Assembly: GCF_000739065.1 (NCBI RefSeq) | Contig: NZ_CP009149.1 | Coordinates: 1,543,557-1,607,556, forward strand | Origin: Methanocaldococcus bathoardescens | GTDB taxonomy: Archaea > AGJL01 > Methanococci > Methanococcales > Methanocaldococcaceae | Length of the DNA: 64,000 nt | Reading direction: 5' to 3' | Part shown: piece by piece, positions 8,267 to 18,231 of the stretch | Numbering within the stretch: the first letter of the stretch is position 1 | Layout: each line of letters starts with the position of its first letter | The notes under the pieces: model-generated | Database searches by the model: none | Told to the model about the DNA's origin: nothing | The model's input: only the letters and a program-made list of their open reading frames with translations | Translations under genes and position numbers: made by a program

Positions 8267-9466
8267 ATGGCGATAAACATAGAGACGTTATTAAATTTGG
8301 AAACATTGTATTCAACATTAATGACATATTTTGACAATCCTCTCACTTTACTCATTGTTATAGCAACTGTCATCATTGTTCTTATTGTGATTGTATGGAT
8401 TACAAAGATGGTTATTGATTTAGCTCCTTATGCTTATGTCAATGCAAGAATAAGAAGTAGGGAAGCAAGATTACTTGATGATGCTAAGTTGAATGAATTG
8501 ATAGAATCTGGTAGCTTAGAGGAATTGGTTGGACTATTAGAAGATACTGATTATGGGCAGTATGTTGTAGAGGTTATGAATGAATTAAAAGACCCTGTTG
8601 CTGTTGAAAAGGCATTAGATATGTATTTAGCTGACTTGTATGCTTTAATATATAGAATATCCCCAGACAACGCAAAGAAAGTTTTAAAAGTATTTGCTAA
8701 GAAATTTGACATCAAAAATATAAAAACATTGATTAGAGCTAAGTTTGTTGGATTAAATGCTGAAGAAACATACAGCTTATTAATCCCGTTAGGAAACATA
8801 CCAGTTGAAAAATTAAAAGAATTATCTGAAGTCAAAACAGTAGAAGAGGTTATTAGAGGTTTAGACGGCACAGAATACTTTAAGGTATTGCAGGAAGAGT
8901 TATCAAATTATGAGCAAACATCTAACATAATAGGGTTTGAATTGGCATTAGATAAGTATTACTTGGAAAGTTTAAGAAAGACAATAATGACTGAGGGTAA
9001 AGAGGAGGACATCTTTAGAGAGTTTGTAGGAACATTAATTGATGTAGAAAACTTAAAAGTTATATTAAAAGGTAAAGCTGATGGTTTGTCAGCAGATGAA
9101 CTCAGCAGATATGTATCTTTAACTGGCTATGAATTAGCTTCATGGAAGTTGAAGGATTTAATGAGTGCTGGTGGAATAGAGGGAGTTTTAAGTGGTTTGG
9201 AAGGGACAAGTTATGCTGAAGTTCTATCTGAAGCAATGGAAGAATTTGAAAAAACAAAATCCATATATGCCTTTGAAAAGGCATTAGATAAATTCGTATT
9301 AGAAAAGGGTAAGAAGTTATCAACAAGAAAACCATTTGGTGTTGGACCAATTATTGGTTTAATTGTTAGCAAAGAGCTTGAAGTTAAAAATCTTAAGGTA
9401 ATAATTAAAGGTAAAATAGAAAACTTAAAGCCAGAAGAAATCAGAAGCTTGCTCATATCTTTATAG
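8267..9466 (+). CDS. atpC: A-type ATP synthase subunit C with N-terminal membrane helix
   Basis: 399 residues. The conserved subunit C core begins near residue 55 (YAYVNARIRSREARLL) and consists of three similar helical domains, each with a GLxGTxYxxVL- or LLEDTDYGQYV-type turn. It is the funnel-shaped socket linking the central stalk to the c-ring. Unlike the soluble subunits I know, this one starts with about 53 extra residues holding a hydrophobic stretch (about 26-50, rich in Ile/Val/Leu). GGTGAT sits five bases before the ATG at 8267, and no binding site supports an internal start, so the extension looks real. Confidence 0.93.
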   Translation: MAINIETLLNLETLYSTLMTYFDNPLTLLIVIATVIIVLIVIVWITKMVIDLAPYAYVNARIRSREARLLDDAKLNELIESGSLEELVGLLEDTDYGQYVVEVMNELKDPVAVEKALDMYLADLYALIYRISPDNAKKVLKVFAKKFDIKNIKTLIRAKFVGLNAEETYSLLIPLGNIPVEKLKELSEVKTVEEVIRGLDGTEYFKVLQEELSNYEQTSNIIGFELALDKYYLESLRKTIMTEGKEEDIFREFVGTLIDVENLKVILKGKADGLSADELSRYVSLTGYELASWKLKDLMSAGGIEGVLSGLEGTSYAEVLSEAMEEFEKTKSIYAFEKALDKFVLEKGKKLSTRKPFGVGPIIGLIVSKELEVKNLKVIIKGKIENLKPEEIRSLLISL

Positions 9467-9475
9467 GTGAGGTAA

Positions 9476-9772
9476 ATGAAAGTTGGTGTTGTTGGCGATA
9501 GAGAAACAGCCATTGGTTTTAGATTGGCTGGTTTAACTGATGTTTATGAAGTTAAGAATGATGAAGAGGCAGTTAAAGCTATTAATGAACTTGCAAACAA
9601 TGAAAATATTGCCTTTATAATTATCACAGAAAGAATAGCTGAAAGTATAAAAGATAAGATAAAAAATATAGATAAGGTTATTGTTGAAATCCCAGATAAG
9701 CATGGTAAGCTCGATAGAATAGACCCAGTTAAAGAGTTAATAAGAAAAGCAATTGGAGTTTCAATGAAATAA
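9476..9772 (+). CDS. atpF: A-type ATP synthase subunit F (central stalk)
   Basis: 98 residues, standard size. Signature VGVVGDRETAIGFRLAGL at the N-terminus and FIIITERIAESIKDKI around residues 44-60 form the Rossmann-like domain; the C-terminal tail (DPVKELIRKAIG) is the helix that reaches along the central stalk. Nine bases after atpC with GGTGAGG as binding site. An 84-base gap to atpA contains CCTATAAATA, a possible internal promoter. Confidence 0.95.
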   Translation: MKVGVVGDRETAIGFRLAGLTDVYEVKNDEEAVKAINELANNENIAFIIITERIAESIKDKIKNIDKVIVEIPDKHGKLDRIDPVKELIRKAIGVSMK

Positions 9773-9856
9773 TTCTATAATTAATTTAATAACCTATAAA
9801 TAACACTTTAAATCTATTTGGATAAAAACAAATAATCATAAAGTGAGGTAGAGAAT

Positions 9857-11620
9857 ATGCCAGTTGTTGGTAAGATTATCAAGATTGCAGGACCTGTCGT
9901 CGTTGCAGAAGGAATGAAAGGAGCTCAGATGTATGAGGTCGTTAAGGTAGGAGAAGAAAAATTAACTGGAGAAATTATTCAGTTGCAAGATGATAGAGCA
10001 GTTATTCAGGTTTATGAGGAGACATCAGGGGTTAAGCCAGGAGAACCAGTTGTTGGGACTGGAGCACCATTATCAGTTGAGTTAGGGCCTGGAATGTTAA
10101 GAGCTATGTATGATGGTATTCAAAGACCATTAACAGCAATTGAAGAGAAAACAGGTTCAATCTTTATCCCAAGAGGAGTTGATGTCCCTGCATTACCAAG
10201 AGATATAAAATGGGGATTCAAACCAACTGTAAATGAAGGAGATTATGTTGAAGAAGGAGATATAATTGGAACTGTTGATGAAACACCTTCAATAGTTCAC
10301 AAAATCTTAGTTCCTGTTGGAGTTAAAGGAAAAATTGTTGAAATAAAAGAAGGTAAATTTACAGTTGAGGAAACAGTTGCAGTTGTTGAATTAGAGAATG
10401 GAGAAAGAAAAGAGTTGACAATGATGCAAAAGTGGCCTGTAAGAAAAGGAAGACCATACAAAGAGAAGTTACCACCAAAAATCCCAATGATTACAGGGCA
10501 GAGAGTAGAGGATACTTTCTTCACATTAGCTAAGGGAGGAACAGCAGCAATTCCAGGTCCATTCGGTTCTGGAAAAACAGTTACTCAGCACCAGTTGGCA
10601 AAGTGGTCAGATGCTGACGTTGTCGTTTACATTGGATGTGGAGAAAGAGGAAACGAGATGACAGAGGTTACTGAAGAGTTCCCACACTTAGAGGACATTA
10701 AGACCGGAAACAAATTGATGGATAGAACTGTATTAATTGCAAACACATCAAACATGCCTGTCGCTGCAAGGGAAGCATCTGTCTATACAGGAATTACAAT
10801 TGCAGAGTACTTCAGAGATATGGGTTACGGGGTTTTATTAACAGCAGATTCAACATCAAGATGGGCAGAGGCAATGAGAGAAATTTCAGGTAGATTAGAG
10901 GAGATGCCAGGGGAAGAAGGATATCCAGCATACTTAGCTTCAAGATTAGCTCAGTTCTATGAAAGGGCTGGAAGAGTTATCTGTTTAGGGAAAGATAACA
11001 GAGAAGGATTCGTTTCAATTGTCGGAGCAGTTTCACCACCAGGAGGGGACTTCTCAGAACCAGTTACATCAAACACACTAAGAATTGTTAAGGTATTCTG
11101 GGCATTAGATGCAAACTTAGCAAGAAGAAGACACTTCCCAGCTATCAACTGGTTGCAGAGTTATTCATTGTATATTGATGATGTTACAGAGTGGTGGAAC
11201 ACAAACACAGGTCCAGACTGGAGGCAGTTAAGAGATGAAGCAATGGGATTGTTGCAGAAAGAAGCAGAGTTACAAGAGATTGTTCAGTTAGTTGGGCCAG
11301 ATGCATTGCCAGATAAAGAAAGAGTTATCTTAGAAGTTGCAAGAATGCTCAGAGAGGATTTCTTACAGCAAGATGCATTCGATGAAGTAGACACTTACTG
11401 TCCACCAATGAAACAATACTTAATGTTAAAGATAATTATGACATTCTACCAAGAGGCATTGAAAGCAGTTGAAAGAGGAGTCGAACCAGCTAAGATTTTA
11501 AAGGTTTCAGTCAAACAAGATATTGCAAGAATGAAATATATCCCACACGATGAGTTCATAAATGTTAAATCAAAAGAGATAATGGAGAAAGTTAAGAATG
11601 AATTAGGTTCATTAAACTAA
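9857..11620 (+). CDS. atpA: A-type ATP synthase catalytic subunit A
   Basis: 587 residues. Catalytic nucleotide-binding subunit; three copies alternate with B in the head. Walker A is GPFGSGKT at about 234-241; the non-homologous bulge typical of A subunits lies between the beta-barrel and the P-loop. [16 protein letters not shown] and [16 protein letters not shown] are family signatures. No intein is present (P-loop region is uninterrupted), worth stating because archaeal atpA genes are intein sites elsewhere. GTGAGGTAGAG precedes the ATG. Confidence 0.98.
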   Translation: MPVVGKIIKIAGPVVVAEGMKGAQMYEVVKVGEEKLTGEIIQLQDDRAVIQVYEETSGVKPGEPVVGTGAPLSVELGPGMLRAMYDGIQRPLTAIEEKTGSIFIPRGVDVPALPRDIKWGFKPTVNEGDYVEEGDIIGTVDETPSIVHKILVPVGVKGKIVEIKEGKFTVEETVAVVELENGERKELTMMQKWPVRKGRPYKEKLPPKIPMITGQRVEDTFFTLAKGGTAAIPGPFGSGKTVTQHQLAKWSDADVVVYIGCGERGNEMTEVTEEFPHLEDIKTGNKLMDRTVLIANTSNMPVAAREASVYTGITIAEYFRDMGYGVLLTADSTSRWAEAMREISGRLEEMPGEEGYPAYLASRLAQFYERAGRVICLGKDNREGFVSIVGAVSPPGGDFSEPVTSNTLRIVKVFWALDANLARRRHFPAINWLQSYSLYIDDVTEWWNTNTGPDWRQLRDEAMGLLQKEAELQEIVQLVGPDALPDKERVILEVARMLREDFLQQDAFDEVDTYCPPMKQYLMLKIIMTFYQEALKAVERGVEPAKILKVSVKQDIARMKYIPHDEFINVKSKEIMEKVKNELGSLN

Positions 11621-11680
11621 ATTAACTAAAAACTTAATTCTTTCTTATCATTACAAACTTTTTATTGAGAGGTGATGAAA

Positions 11681-13078
11681 GTGGCAGCAACTACATCAGC
11701 AATAGAATACTCATCAGTTAAGAGTATTGCAGGGCCATTATTAATTGTTGAAGGTGTTGAAGGAGCAGCTTATGGAGAGATTGTTGAAGTTATCTGCCCA
11801 GATGGAGAGAAGAGAATGGGGCAAGTTTTAGAGGCAAGAGAGGGTTTAGCTGTTGTTCAGGTATTTGAGGGGACAACAGGATTAAGCACAAACCAAACAA
11901 AAGTAAGATTTACAGGAAAGACAGCTAAGATTGGAGTTTCAATGGAAATGTTAGGGAGAATCTTTAACGGTAGAGGAAAACCAATTGATGGAGGACCAGA
12001 AATAGTTCCTGAGAAAGAGTTAGATATTAATGGTTATCCATTGAACCCTGTTTCAAGAAAGGTTCCAAGTGATTTCATCCAAACAGGTATTTCAACAATT
12101 GATGGAATGAACACATTAGTTAGAGGGCAGAAATTACCAATATTCTCAGGTTCTGGTTTGCCACACAACCAATTAGCTGCTCAGATTGCAAGACAGGCAA
12201 AAGTTAGAGGAGAAGGAGAGAAGTTCGCGGTCGTTTTCGCAGCAATGGGTATTACATCAGAAGAGGCAAACTTCTTCATGGAAGAGTTTAGAAAGACAGG
12301 AGCTTTAGAGAGAGCTGTTGTCTTTATAAACTTAGCAAATGACCCTGCAATTGAGAGAATCTTAACACCAAGAATTGCTTTAACTGTTGCTGAATACTTA
12401 GCTTATGAGAAAGATATGCACGTTCTCGTTATCTTAACAGATATGACAAACTACTGTGAAGCATTGAGGGAAATTTCAGCAGCAAGAAACGAGGTTCCAG
12501 GAAGGAGAGGTTACCCAGGTTACATGTATACTGACTTAGCTACAATATATGAAAGAGCTGGTAGAGTTAAAGGTAGAAAAGGAACAATAACTCAAATTCC
12601 AATCTTAACAATGCCAGATGACGATATAACCCACCCAATTCCTGACTTAACTGGTTATATTACAGAGGGGCAGATTGTCTTATCAAGAGAGTTGCACAGA
12701 AAAGGTATCTATCCACCAGTTGATGTCCTTCCATCATTATCAAGATTAGCTGGAAACGGGCAAGGAGAAGGAAAAACAAGAGAAGACCACAAGAAAGTTA
12801 TTAACCAGGCTTATGCTGCCTATGCAGAAGGTAGAAGTTTAAGAGATTTAGTTGCTGTCGTTGGGGAGGAGGCATTAACAGATAGAGATAGGGCATACTT
12901 AAGATTTGCAGATGAGTTTGAAGATAAGTTTGTTAGACAAGGAAAAGATGAGGACAGAAGTATAGAAGAAACTCTCGACTTGTTGTGGGAGTTGTTAGCT
13001 ATATTACCAGAAGAAGAATTGAAGAGAATTGATAGAGAATTAATTGAGAAATACCATCCAAAATACAGAAAAAAATAA
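11681..13078 (+). CDS. atpB: A-type ATP synthase regulatory subunit B
   Basis: 465 residues. Non-catalytic head subunit; its P-loop is degenerate ([11 protein letters not shown]), as normal for B subunits. [16 protein letters not shown] and [18 protein letters not shown] match the family. I chose GTG at 11681 because GAGGTGAT (11669-11676) ends four bases before it. Last gene of the operon; T-rich runs from 13085 on are likely terminators. Subunit D, the central shaft, is not encoded anywhere near and must come from another locus. Confidence 0.97.
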   Translation: MAATTSAIEYSSVKSIAGPLLIVEGVEGAAYGEIVEVICPDGEKRMGQVLEAREGLAVVQVFEGTTGLSTNQTKVRFTGKTAKIGVSMEMLGRIFNGRGKPIDGGPEIVPEKELDINGYPLNPVSRKVPSDFIQTGISTIDGMNTLVRGQKLPIFSGSGLPHNQLAAQIARQAKVRGEGEKFAVVFAAMGITSEEANFFMEEFRKTGALERAVVFINLANDPAIERILTPRIALTVAEYLAYEKDMHVLVILTDMTNYCEALREISAARNEVPGRRGYPGYMYTDLATIYERAGRVKGRKGTITQIPILTMPDDDITHPIPDLTGYITEGQIVLSRELHRKGIYPPVDVLPSLSRLAGNGQGEGKTREDHKKVINQAYAAYAEGRSLRDLVAVVGEEALTDRDRAYLRFADEFEDKFVRQGKDEDRSIEETLDLLWELLAILPEEELKRIDRELIEKYHPKYRKK

Positions 13079-13183
13079 ATTCTAAATTTTAATTTTTAAA
13101 CTTTTTAAGATTTTTAATGACATTAAATTTTATTTTTATTTTTTATATTGTATTTATATATTGCAATACTTAAGTGTGAGAGT

Positions 13184-13633
13184 ATGGGAAAATGTAGGCA
13201 TAACGGTGAAGTAAGTATTTTTGGTGTAAGACCTGCGAGCTTTCCTTATTTTCCATTTCATTTAAAAGACAAAATTGGAGGTTTTGTGATATTGGATGAG
13301 CTGTGGTTAAGAAGATGGTGTGAGATTATAGAGTATCCTATGAGGATTCCTACCTTATATGTGCCTATAAAGGATTATGGTATTCCTACTGTTGAGGATA
13401 TGGATTTGATTGTTGATTTTATAAAATATCATACTTCTAAGGATAGAGAGGTTGTTGTTTCGTGCATTGGTGGGCATGGAAGGACTGGAACTGTCTTAGC
13501 TGTTTGGGCTGAATTGAATGGGATTGAAAACCCAATAGAGTACGTTAGAGAGTGTTATTGTGGGTGTGCAGTTGAGACAGAAGAGCAGGAGGAGTTTGTG
13601 AGGGAGTATTTGAGGATGAGGAAGAGGATATAA
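13184..13633 (+). CDS. Protein tyrosine/dual-specificity phosphatase-like protein
   Basis: 149 residues from the ATG at 13184, preceded by GTGAG. The active-site loop reads SCIGGHGRTGT (Cys about 94), the CxxGxxRT signature of cysteine phosphatases, here with an S in place of the usual H before Cys. Extra cysteines occur at both ends (MGKCRH; ECYCGCAVE). A longer frame from TTG 13148 lacks a binding site. It follows the ATP synthase operon after a T-rich gap and is probably transcribed separately. Substrate unknown. Confidence 0.85.
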   Translation: MGKCRHNGEVSIFGVRPASFPYFPFHLKDKIGGFVILDELWLRRWCEIIEYPMRIPTLYVPIKDYGIPTVEDMDLIVDFIKYHTSKDREVVVSCIGGHGRTGTVLAVWAELNGIENPIEYVRECYCGCAVETEEQEEFVREYLRMRKRI

Positions 13634-13702
13634 CTATTCTAAAATTTTTTATAATTTTTATATTAAGGTTTTATAATTGAAAATAATAAAGTGGGGAAGA
13701 AA

Positions 13703-13973
13703 ATGAGTAAGTTAGATGTTAAAAAAAGAAATGAACTAATGGGAATTTAAAGCCCCTATATTCACAGAATACGAGGTAAGAAAAATATTAGTGAAGGATA
13801 ATACTGTAATAGTAGGATGCAAGAACAATTTGGCTTATGCTTTAAATTTAAAAACAGGAAGAGACAGTGTATATTCAATAACTACAAAAGATGACATTGT
13901 GATAGTGGGATGTAGTTATGATGAAGATGTAGGTTATGCGGATGTTAAAATAAAGTTTATGCTTTTAACTTAA
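13703..13973 (+). pseudogene. Decayed beta-propeller (PQQ-like repeat) gene remnant
   Basis: An ATG at 13703 with GGGGAAG upstream opens a frame that stops after 15 codons (MSKLDVKKRNELMGI). In another frame, open from 13740 to 13973, the sequence continues WEFKAPIFTEYEVRKI and KDNTVIVGCKNNLAYALNLKTG, a good match to one blade of PQQ-like propellers, then a second partial blade (DDIVIVGCSYDEDVG). One frameshift near 13742 would join the parts, yet only about two blades remain, so it is a truncated remnant rather than a functional propeller. Confidence 0.6.
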
Positions 13974-14037
13974 ATAAGATAATTTAAAACTAATGTTTCC
14001 TTAATAAACATAAAATGACTGCTATCTTTTTCTCTCT

Positions 14038-14412
14038 TTAGCCTTCATACTCAACAGTTGCATTTTTTATATTAAACTCTTTTCCTCCAGATAGCTTTAA
14101 CCTTATACTTTTACAATTTGGACAGTAGATTTCAAATTCATCTATTATCTCTGCTTCTCCTTCATATCCACAATCTAAACATTTGCATTTTGGTTTTATA
14201 AATTCAACATTAATTTTAGCATTCTCGCAGATAGTCCCTTCTGCAATAACTTCAAATGCAAATTTCAATTGCTCAACATTGATAAATGTTAGTTCTCCAA
14301 CTTCTAAGTTAATTTCACTAACTTTCTTTATCTTTTTTCCTTTTTCTTCCTCTTTTTTTACGCTATTAAGTATTGCTTCAAGTATAGCTGTGGCATAGGA
14401 CAATTCATGCAT
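14038..14412 (-). CDS. hypA: Hydrogenase nickel incorporation protein HypA
   Basis: 124 residues. Starts MHELSYA: the N-terminal amine and His2 bind nickel for delivery to [NiFe] hydrogenases. A zinc domain near 73-100 has two Cys pairs (CKCLDC, CPNC). The start at 14412 is preceded by GTGATAACC; it overlaps no coding region but the upstream gene's stop lies inside that binding site, so the two are co-transcribed. hypC is elsewhere in the window (25873). Confidence 0.96.
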   Translation of the reverse strand: MHELSYATAILEAILNSVKKEEEKGKKIKKVSEINLEVGELTFINVEQLKFAFEVIAEGTICENAKINVEFIKPKCKCLDCGYEGEAEIIDEFEIYCPNCKSIRLKLSGGKEFNIKNATVEYEG

Positions 14413-14417
14413 GGTTA

Positions 14418-14879
14418 TCACTTATCTTCATTCAATTCAAGAGCTTCAGCAACAATTTCTTTAACTTTTTCCTCCTTATTTTTTGGAGCAAATATTTTGA
14501 AGTTGAAAACAGTCCTTATAACATCATCCCCATCTATAACTCTACACTCTCCTAAATAAGCTCTCTGCTTATCAAACCTAACATAAAATTTGTTATCCTC
14601 AACTCTTAAGTGTAAATCTTTTTTTAACTTATTTAAATTTCTCTCATCAGATTTTATCAAATCCATAATATGTTTGAATATCTTCTTAGCTTCCTTTCCT
14701 TCAACACCTACATTGATAATTTTTATTGGGTTTCCAAAGTATCCCTGTGTTTCAACAACTTCTAAATTTATTTTCTCCTCATCAACATCCTCTGGAATAA
14801 AAAACTCTATAGCCTCTAAAACCTTATCCTCATCCTCTGTAGCATGCACTATTGCACTAATTTTTATAGAATTTAGCAT
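14418..14879 (-). CDS. RNA-binding protein, predicted exosome-associated (COG1325-like)
   Basis: 153 residues. I recognise the archaeal family annotated as a putative exosome subunit: N-terminal ISAIVHATEDEDKVLEAI, central GYFGNPI (about 46-52) and FYVRFDKQRAYLGE (about 98-111), with a fold related to ribosomal protein L5. Presumed to bind RNA; its place in the exosome is a genome-context prediction. The stop overlaps the hypA ribosome binding site, indicating translational coupling. Confidence 0.8.
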   Translation of the reverse strand: MLNSIKISAIVHATEDEDKVLEAIEFFIPEDVDEEKINLEVVETQGYFGNPIKIINVGVEGKEAKKIFKHIMDLIKSDERNLNKLKKDLHLRVEDNKFYVRFDKQRAYLGECRVIDGDDVIRTVFNFKIFAPKNKEEKVKEIVAEALELNEDK

Positions 14880-14984
14880 AGTAACACCTTTTTTGAAATT
14901 AATAAATATCTCTCCAATAAAATGAAAACATTAAAGAAATAATTAATTAACAATTAATATAAAAAAAGTTAAAACTATAAAAAT

Positions 14985-15248
14985 TTATTTAGCTAAAACA
15001 ATCTCAATTGTTGAGACATTAACTTCTCTTCCATCTGGATTCTTCACTTTGTCTGTTCCTATCTCTATTTTTTTAACTTTTATGTCTTTTATAAATCTGT
15101 TTCTTATCATCTCTGCAACATCTACTGCTTTATTGATAGCTTTTCCTCTTGCTTTTATTATCACTTCATCATTGCTTGTTAGCTGTGTAAGAACTGCTAC
15201 AACGTAGTTCATCACTGGCTTCTTCCCTATTAACACTACATTATCCAT
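14985..15248 (-). CDS. albA: DNA/RNA-binding protein Alba
   Basis: 87 residues, typical. VVLIGKKPVMNYVVAVLTQ contains the conserved Lys pair region that contacts nucleic acid, and KARGKAINKAVDVAE follows. Coats DNA and RNA as dimers; with the histone at 47632 it gives this organism two chromatin systems. Short monocistronic gene with AT-rich flanks. Confidence 0.96.
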   Translation of the reverse strand: MDNVVLIGKKPVMNYVVAVLTQLTSNDEVIIKARGKAINKAVDVAEMIRNRFIKDIKVKKIEIGTDKVKNPDGREVNVSTIEIVLAK

Positions 15249-15310
15249 GCTCCCAACCTTTCTGAGTTATCTGTTGTGGTATATTTTAGGAGCATATAGA
15301 ATTAACTCCA

Positions 15311-16222
15311 TTACCTATTTATATTTTTCATCCAATTAACAACCCTCTTTATCCCCTCTTTCAAATCAACCTCTGGTTCCCAACCCAATGACTCTGCCTT
15401 TTTTATATCCAAATAAATTCTATAAACTTCTCCTTCTCTTGGTTTGTCATATATTGCATTCCCTTTAAATCCAATTTCATTTTTTATTATATTAAATAAT
15501 TTATTTACTGATGTTTCTTTTCCAGTGCCTATATTAACTGTCTCATTTTTCCAATTTAATGCCATAATATTTGCTTTTGCAACATCTCCAACATAAACAA
15601 AATCTCTTGTTTGATTCCCATCTCCAAAAATAATTGGATTTTCATTTTTTAACATCTTGTCTATAAATATACTAATAACCCCTGCCTCTCCTTTTGGGTC
15701 CTGCCTTTCTCCATAAACATTTGAGTATCTTAAAATTGCATATTCAATTCCATATAAACGGTTGTATAACTTGATATATTCCTCCCCAACATATTTGCTT
15801 AGTCCATAAGGGGATAGAGGATTTATTGGATGATTTTCATCAACTGGAAGATAATTCGGTTCTCCATACACTCCAACGGATGATGCAAATATTATTTTAT
15901 TTATGTCATACTTTCTCATAAACTCCAAAATATTTGTAGTTCCTAAAACGTTGATATCTCCATCATATATTGGATTTTCAACAGAGCTTCTAACGTTTAT
16001 CTGAGCTGCTTGATGGATTACAACTTCAATATCTTTAAAATTAATTTTTTTATCTAAATCCTTATCTCTTATATCTGCATTTATAAACTCTGCCTTTGGA
16101 TTTATGTTATTTTTATTTCCTGTTGTTAGATTATCTAAAATAATTACATCATAATTGTTTTCAATTAGCTTATCTACAATATGGCTACCAATAAAACCTG
16201 CCCCTCCAGTAACTAATATCAT
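15311..16222 (-). CDS. galE: NAD-dependent sugar epimerase, UDP-glucose 4-epimerase-like
   Basis: 303 residues, short-chain dehydrogenase fold. GGAGFIGSHIVDKL at the N-terminus binds NAD; the catalytic Tyr and Lys are in SPYGLSKYVGEEY (about 140); RYSNVYGERQDPKGEAG is the sugar-nucleotide region. Likely 4-epimerises UDP-glucose or UDP-N-acetyl sugars for surface glycans; exact substrate cannot be read from the sequence. No glycosyltransferases are adjacent. Confidence 0.85.
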   Translation of the reverse strand: MILVTGGAGFIGSHIVDKLIENNYDVIILDNLTTGNKNNINPKAEFINADIRDKDLDKKINFKDIEVVIHQAAQINVRSSVENPIYDGDINVLGTTNILEFMRKYDINKIIFASSVGVYGEPNYLPVDENHPINPLSPYGLSKYVGEEYIKLYNRLYGIEYAILRYSNVYGERQDPKGEAGVISIFIDKMLKNENPIIFGDGNQTRDFVYVGDVAKANIMALNWKNETVNIGTGKETSVNKLFNIIKNEIGFKGNAIYDKPREGEVYRIYLDIKKAESLGWEPEVDLKEGIKRVVNWMKNINR

Positions 16223-16257
16223 TTTTTCACCAAAAATTAATAAAAAATCATAAGGAA

Positions 16258-17355
16258 TTAGCTTAATGACTCAATTAACTTTCTTCCAGCTTCTTCCATT
16301 GATGTTTCATAAGGTATTCCATGCTCTTCCAATATTTTTCTTCCAATCTCTTCATTAGTTCCCATCATTCTAACAGCAAATTTTATATTTGGATGTTCTT
16401 TTAAAACCTCAACAATTCCTTTTGCAACTTCATCACATCTTGTAATTCCTCCTAAAATATTAATAAATATTCCCTTAACATTTTTATTCTCTAAAACTTT
16501 TCTTAAAGCTAATTTTACTGTTTCAGTATCAGCCCCTCCTCCAATATCTAAGAAGCAAGCTGGTTTTCTGCCAAGGTTATTTATAACATCCATACTTGCT
16601 AATGTTAAACCTGCCCCATTACCTATAATAGCAACATCTCCATCTAACTCAACATAGGCAAATGGCAATTTTTCTTTATTTTTGTATTCTTCAAATATCT
16701 CATAATTATGTCTAAATGCTGCATCGTCATCTAAATGGATAACAGCATCAGCAGCATAGGCATTTCCATCTTTAGTTATAACTAAAGGATTTATTTCAAC
16801 CATTGTAGCATCTAACTCTTTAAAGATTTTATATAATTTATAAATAATGTCAGCAACTTTTCCAATCTCATTACTTGGCACTTTTGCCTCTTTAACTATC
16901 CACCTTGCTATATATGGAAGGAATGGTTTTTTAACATCTATATGATATTTTATAATTTTCTCTGGCTCTTTTGATGCAACTTCTTCAATATCCACTCCTC
17001 CTTCAGTTGAGAAAATAATTAGTGGTTTTTTAGCATCTCTATCAATAATAATTGATACATAATATTCCTTTTCTATTGGTAATTTCTCTTCAACTAAAAT
17101 TTTTTCTACTTTTTCTCCTTTGATTTCTTTATTAAATAGTTCTTCTGCTTTCTTTATGAATTCTTCTTTATTTGATGCAAATAAAATTCCCCCTGCTTTT
17201 CCTCTTCCACCAACTAAAACCTGAGCTTTTAAAACAACATCTTTTTCAATCTCTATTCTGTTTAAATCATCTTCCTTATACACTAAAAAACTTTCTGGGA
17301 CAGGGATACCATACTTTTTAAATATATTTTTAGCCTCATATTCATGTAGTTTCAT
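16258..17355 (-). CDS. sucC: Succinate-CoA ligase (ADP-forming) subunit beta
   Basis: 365 residues. ATP-grasp subunit: KAQVLVGGRGKAGGI (about 45-58), VEINPLVI and DAAFRH for metal and nucleotide binding, then the C-terminal CoA-ligase domain with ILGGITRCDEVAKG. Works with a separately encoded alpha subunit (not in the window) in the incomplete reductive TCA branch of methanococci. 35 bases downstream of the epimerase start, so the two may be co-transcribed with sucC first. Confidence 0.95.
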   Translation of the reverse strand: MKLHEYEAKNIFKKYGIPVPESFLVYKEDDLNRIEIEKDVVLKAQVLVGGRGKAGGILFASNKEEFIKKAEELFNKEIKGEKVEKILVEEKLPIEKEYYVSIIIDRDAKKPLIIFSTEGGVDIEEVASKEPEKIIKYHIDVKKPFLPYIARWIVKEAKVPSNEIGKVADIIYKLYKIFKELDATMVEINPLVITKDGNAYAADAVIHLDDDAAFRHNYEIFEEYKNKEKLPFAYVELDGDVAIIGNGAGLTLASMDVINNLGRKPACFLDIGGGADTETVKLALRKVLENKNVKGIFINILGGITRCDEVAKGIVEVLKEHPNIKFAVRMMGTNEEIGRKILEEHGIPYETSMEEAGRKLIESLS

Positions 17356-17434
17356 TCTATCACCTTAAATAATATAAATTCTCTTTAATGCTAATTTTTA
17401 ATGTAAATAGTCATATAAAAAATTTGGTGGTATA

Positions 17435-18217
17435 ATGCAGATTCCTAAAACACATCCAAGATACGAATCTTTAATGAAGAGAGAAAAGGTAATTGAGGCA
17501 TTAGATAAAGGGATTTTAGCTAAAGCTGGATTAATAGCTCATGGTAGAGGTGAGATGTTTGATTATTTAATTGGGGAAAAAACAACACCAATAGCATTAG
17601 AAGCAATAAAAGCTGCTGCTGCTATGTTAATTTTAGCTAAAAATCCAGTGATAAGTGTTAATGGAAATACAGTGGCTTTGGCAATAGATGAAGTTGTTGA
17701 ATTAGCTAAGGAATTAAATGGAAAGATAGAGGTTAATTTATTTTATAGGACTAAAGAGAGAGAATTGGCTATAAAAAAAGCTTTTGAAGAAAAATTTAAA
17801 GATGATATTGAGACAGGAAAGATAAAAATCTTAGGAATTGATGATGCAAATAAACAGATTCCAAACTTGGACAGCTTGAGAGGAAAGGTTTCAGAAGAGG
17901 GGATATTTAGTGCAGATGTTGTTTTAGTCCCGTTAGAGGATGGGGATAGAGCAGAAGCTTTAGTTAATATGGGTAAAAAGGTTATAGCGATAGATTTAAA
18001 TCCATTATCAAGAACTGCAAGAAAATCTACCATAACAATAGTGGATGAATTAACAAGAACTTTACCTTTATTAATCAAATATGTTAGAGAATTTAAAAAT
18101 AAAGATAGAGAAGAGCTTTTAAAGATTGTAGATGGCTTTGACAACAAGAAAAATTTGAAAGAGATGATTGAGTATATAGCTGAGAGATTAAAAAATCTAA
18201 GCTTGGATGAATTATAG
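17435..18217 (+). CDS. 4-phosphopantoate--beta-alanine ligase (archaeal phosphopantothenate synthetase)
   Basis: 260 residues. The N-terminal signature [11 protein letters not shown] and [17 protein letters not shown], plus [20 protein letters not shown] in the C-terminal half, identify the archaeal enzyme that joins 4-phosphopantoate and beta-alanine using ATP in coenzyme A synthesis, replacing the bacterial pantothenate synthetase/kinase route. GGTGGTATA precedes the ATG. Fourteen bases separate it from the flavoprotein gene at 18232, suggesting one operon. Confidence 0.92.
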   Translation: MQIPKTHPRYESLMKREKVIEALDKGILAKAGLIAHGRGEMFDYLIGEKTTPIALEAIKAAAAMLILAKNPVISVNGNTVALAIDEVVELAKELNGKIEVNLFYRTKERELAIKKAFEEKFKDDIETGKIKILGIDDANKQIPNLDSLRGKVSEEGIFSADVVLVPLEDGDRAEALVNMGKKVIAIDLNPLSRTARKSTITIVDELTRTLPLLIKYVREFKNKDREELLKIVDGFDNKKNLKEMIEYIAERLKNLSLDEL

Positions 18218-18231
18218 ATTTTGGGATAAAC

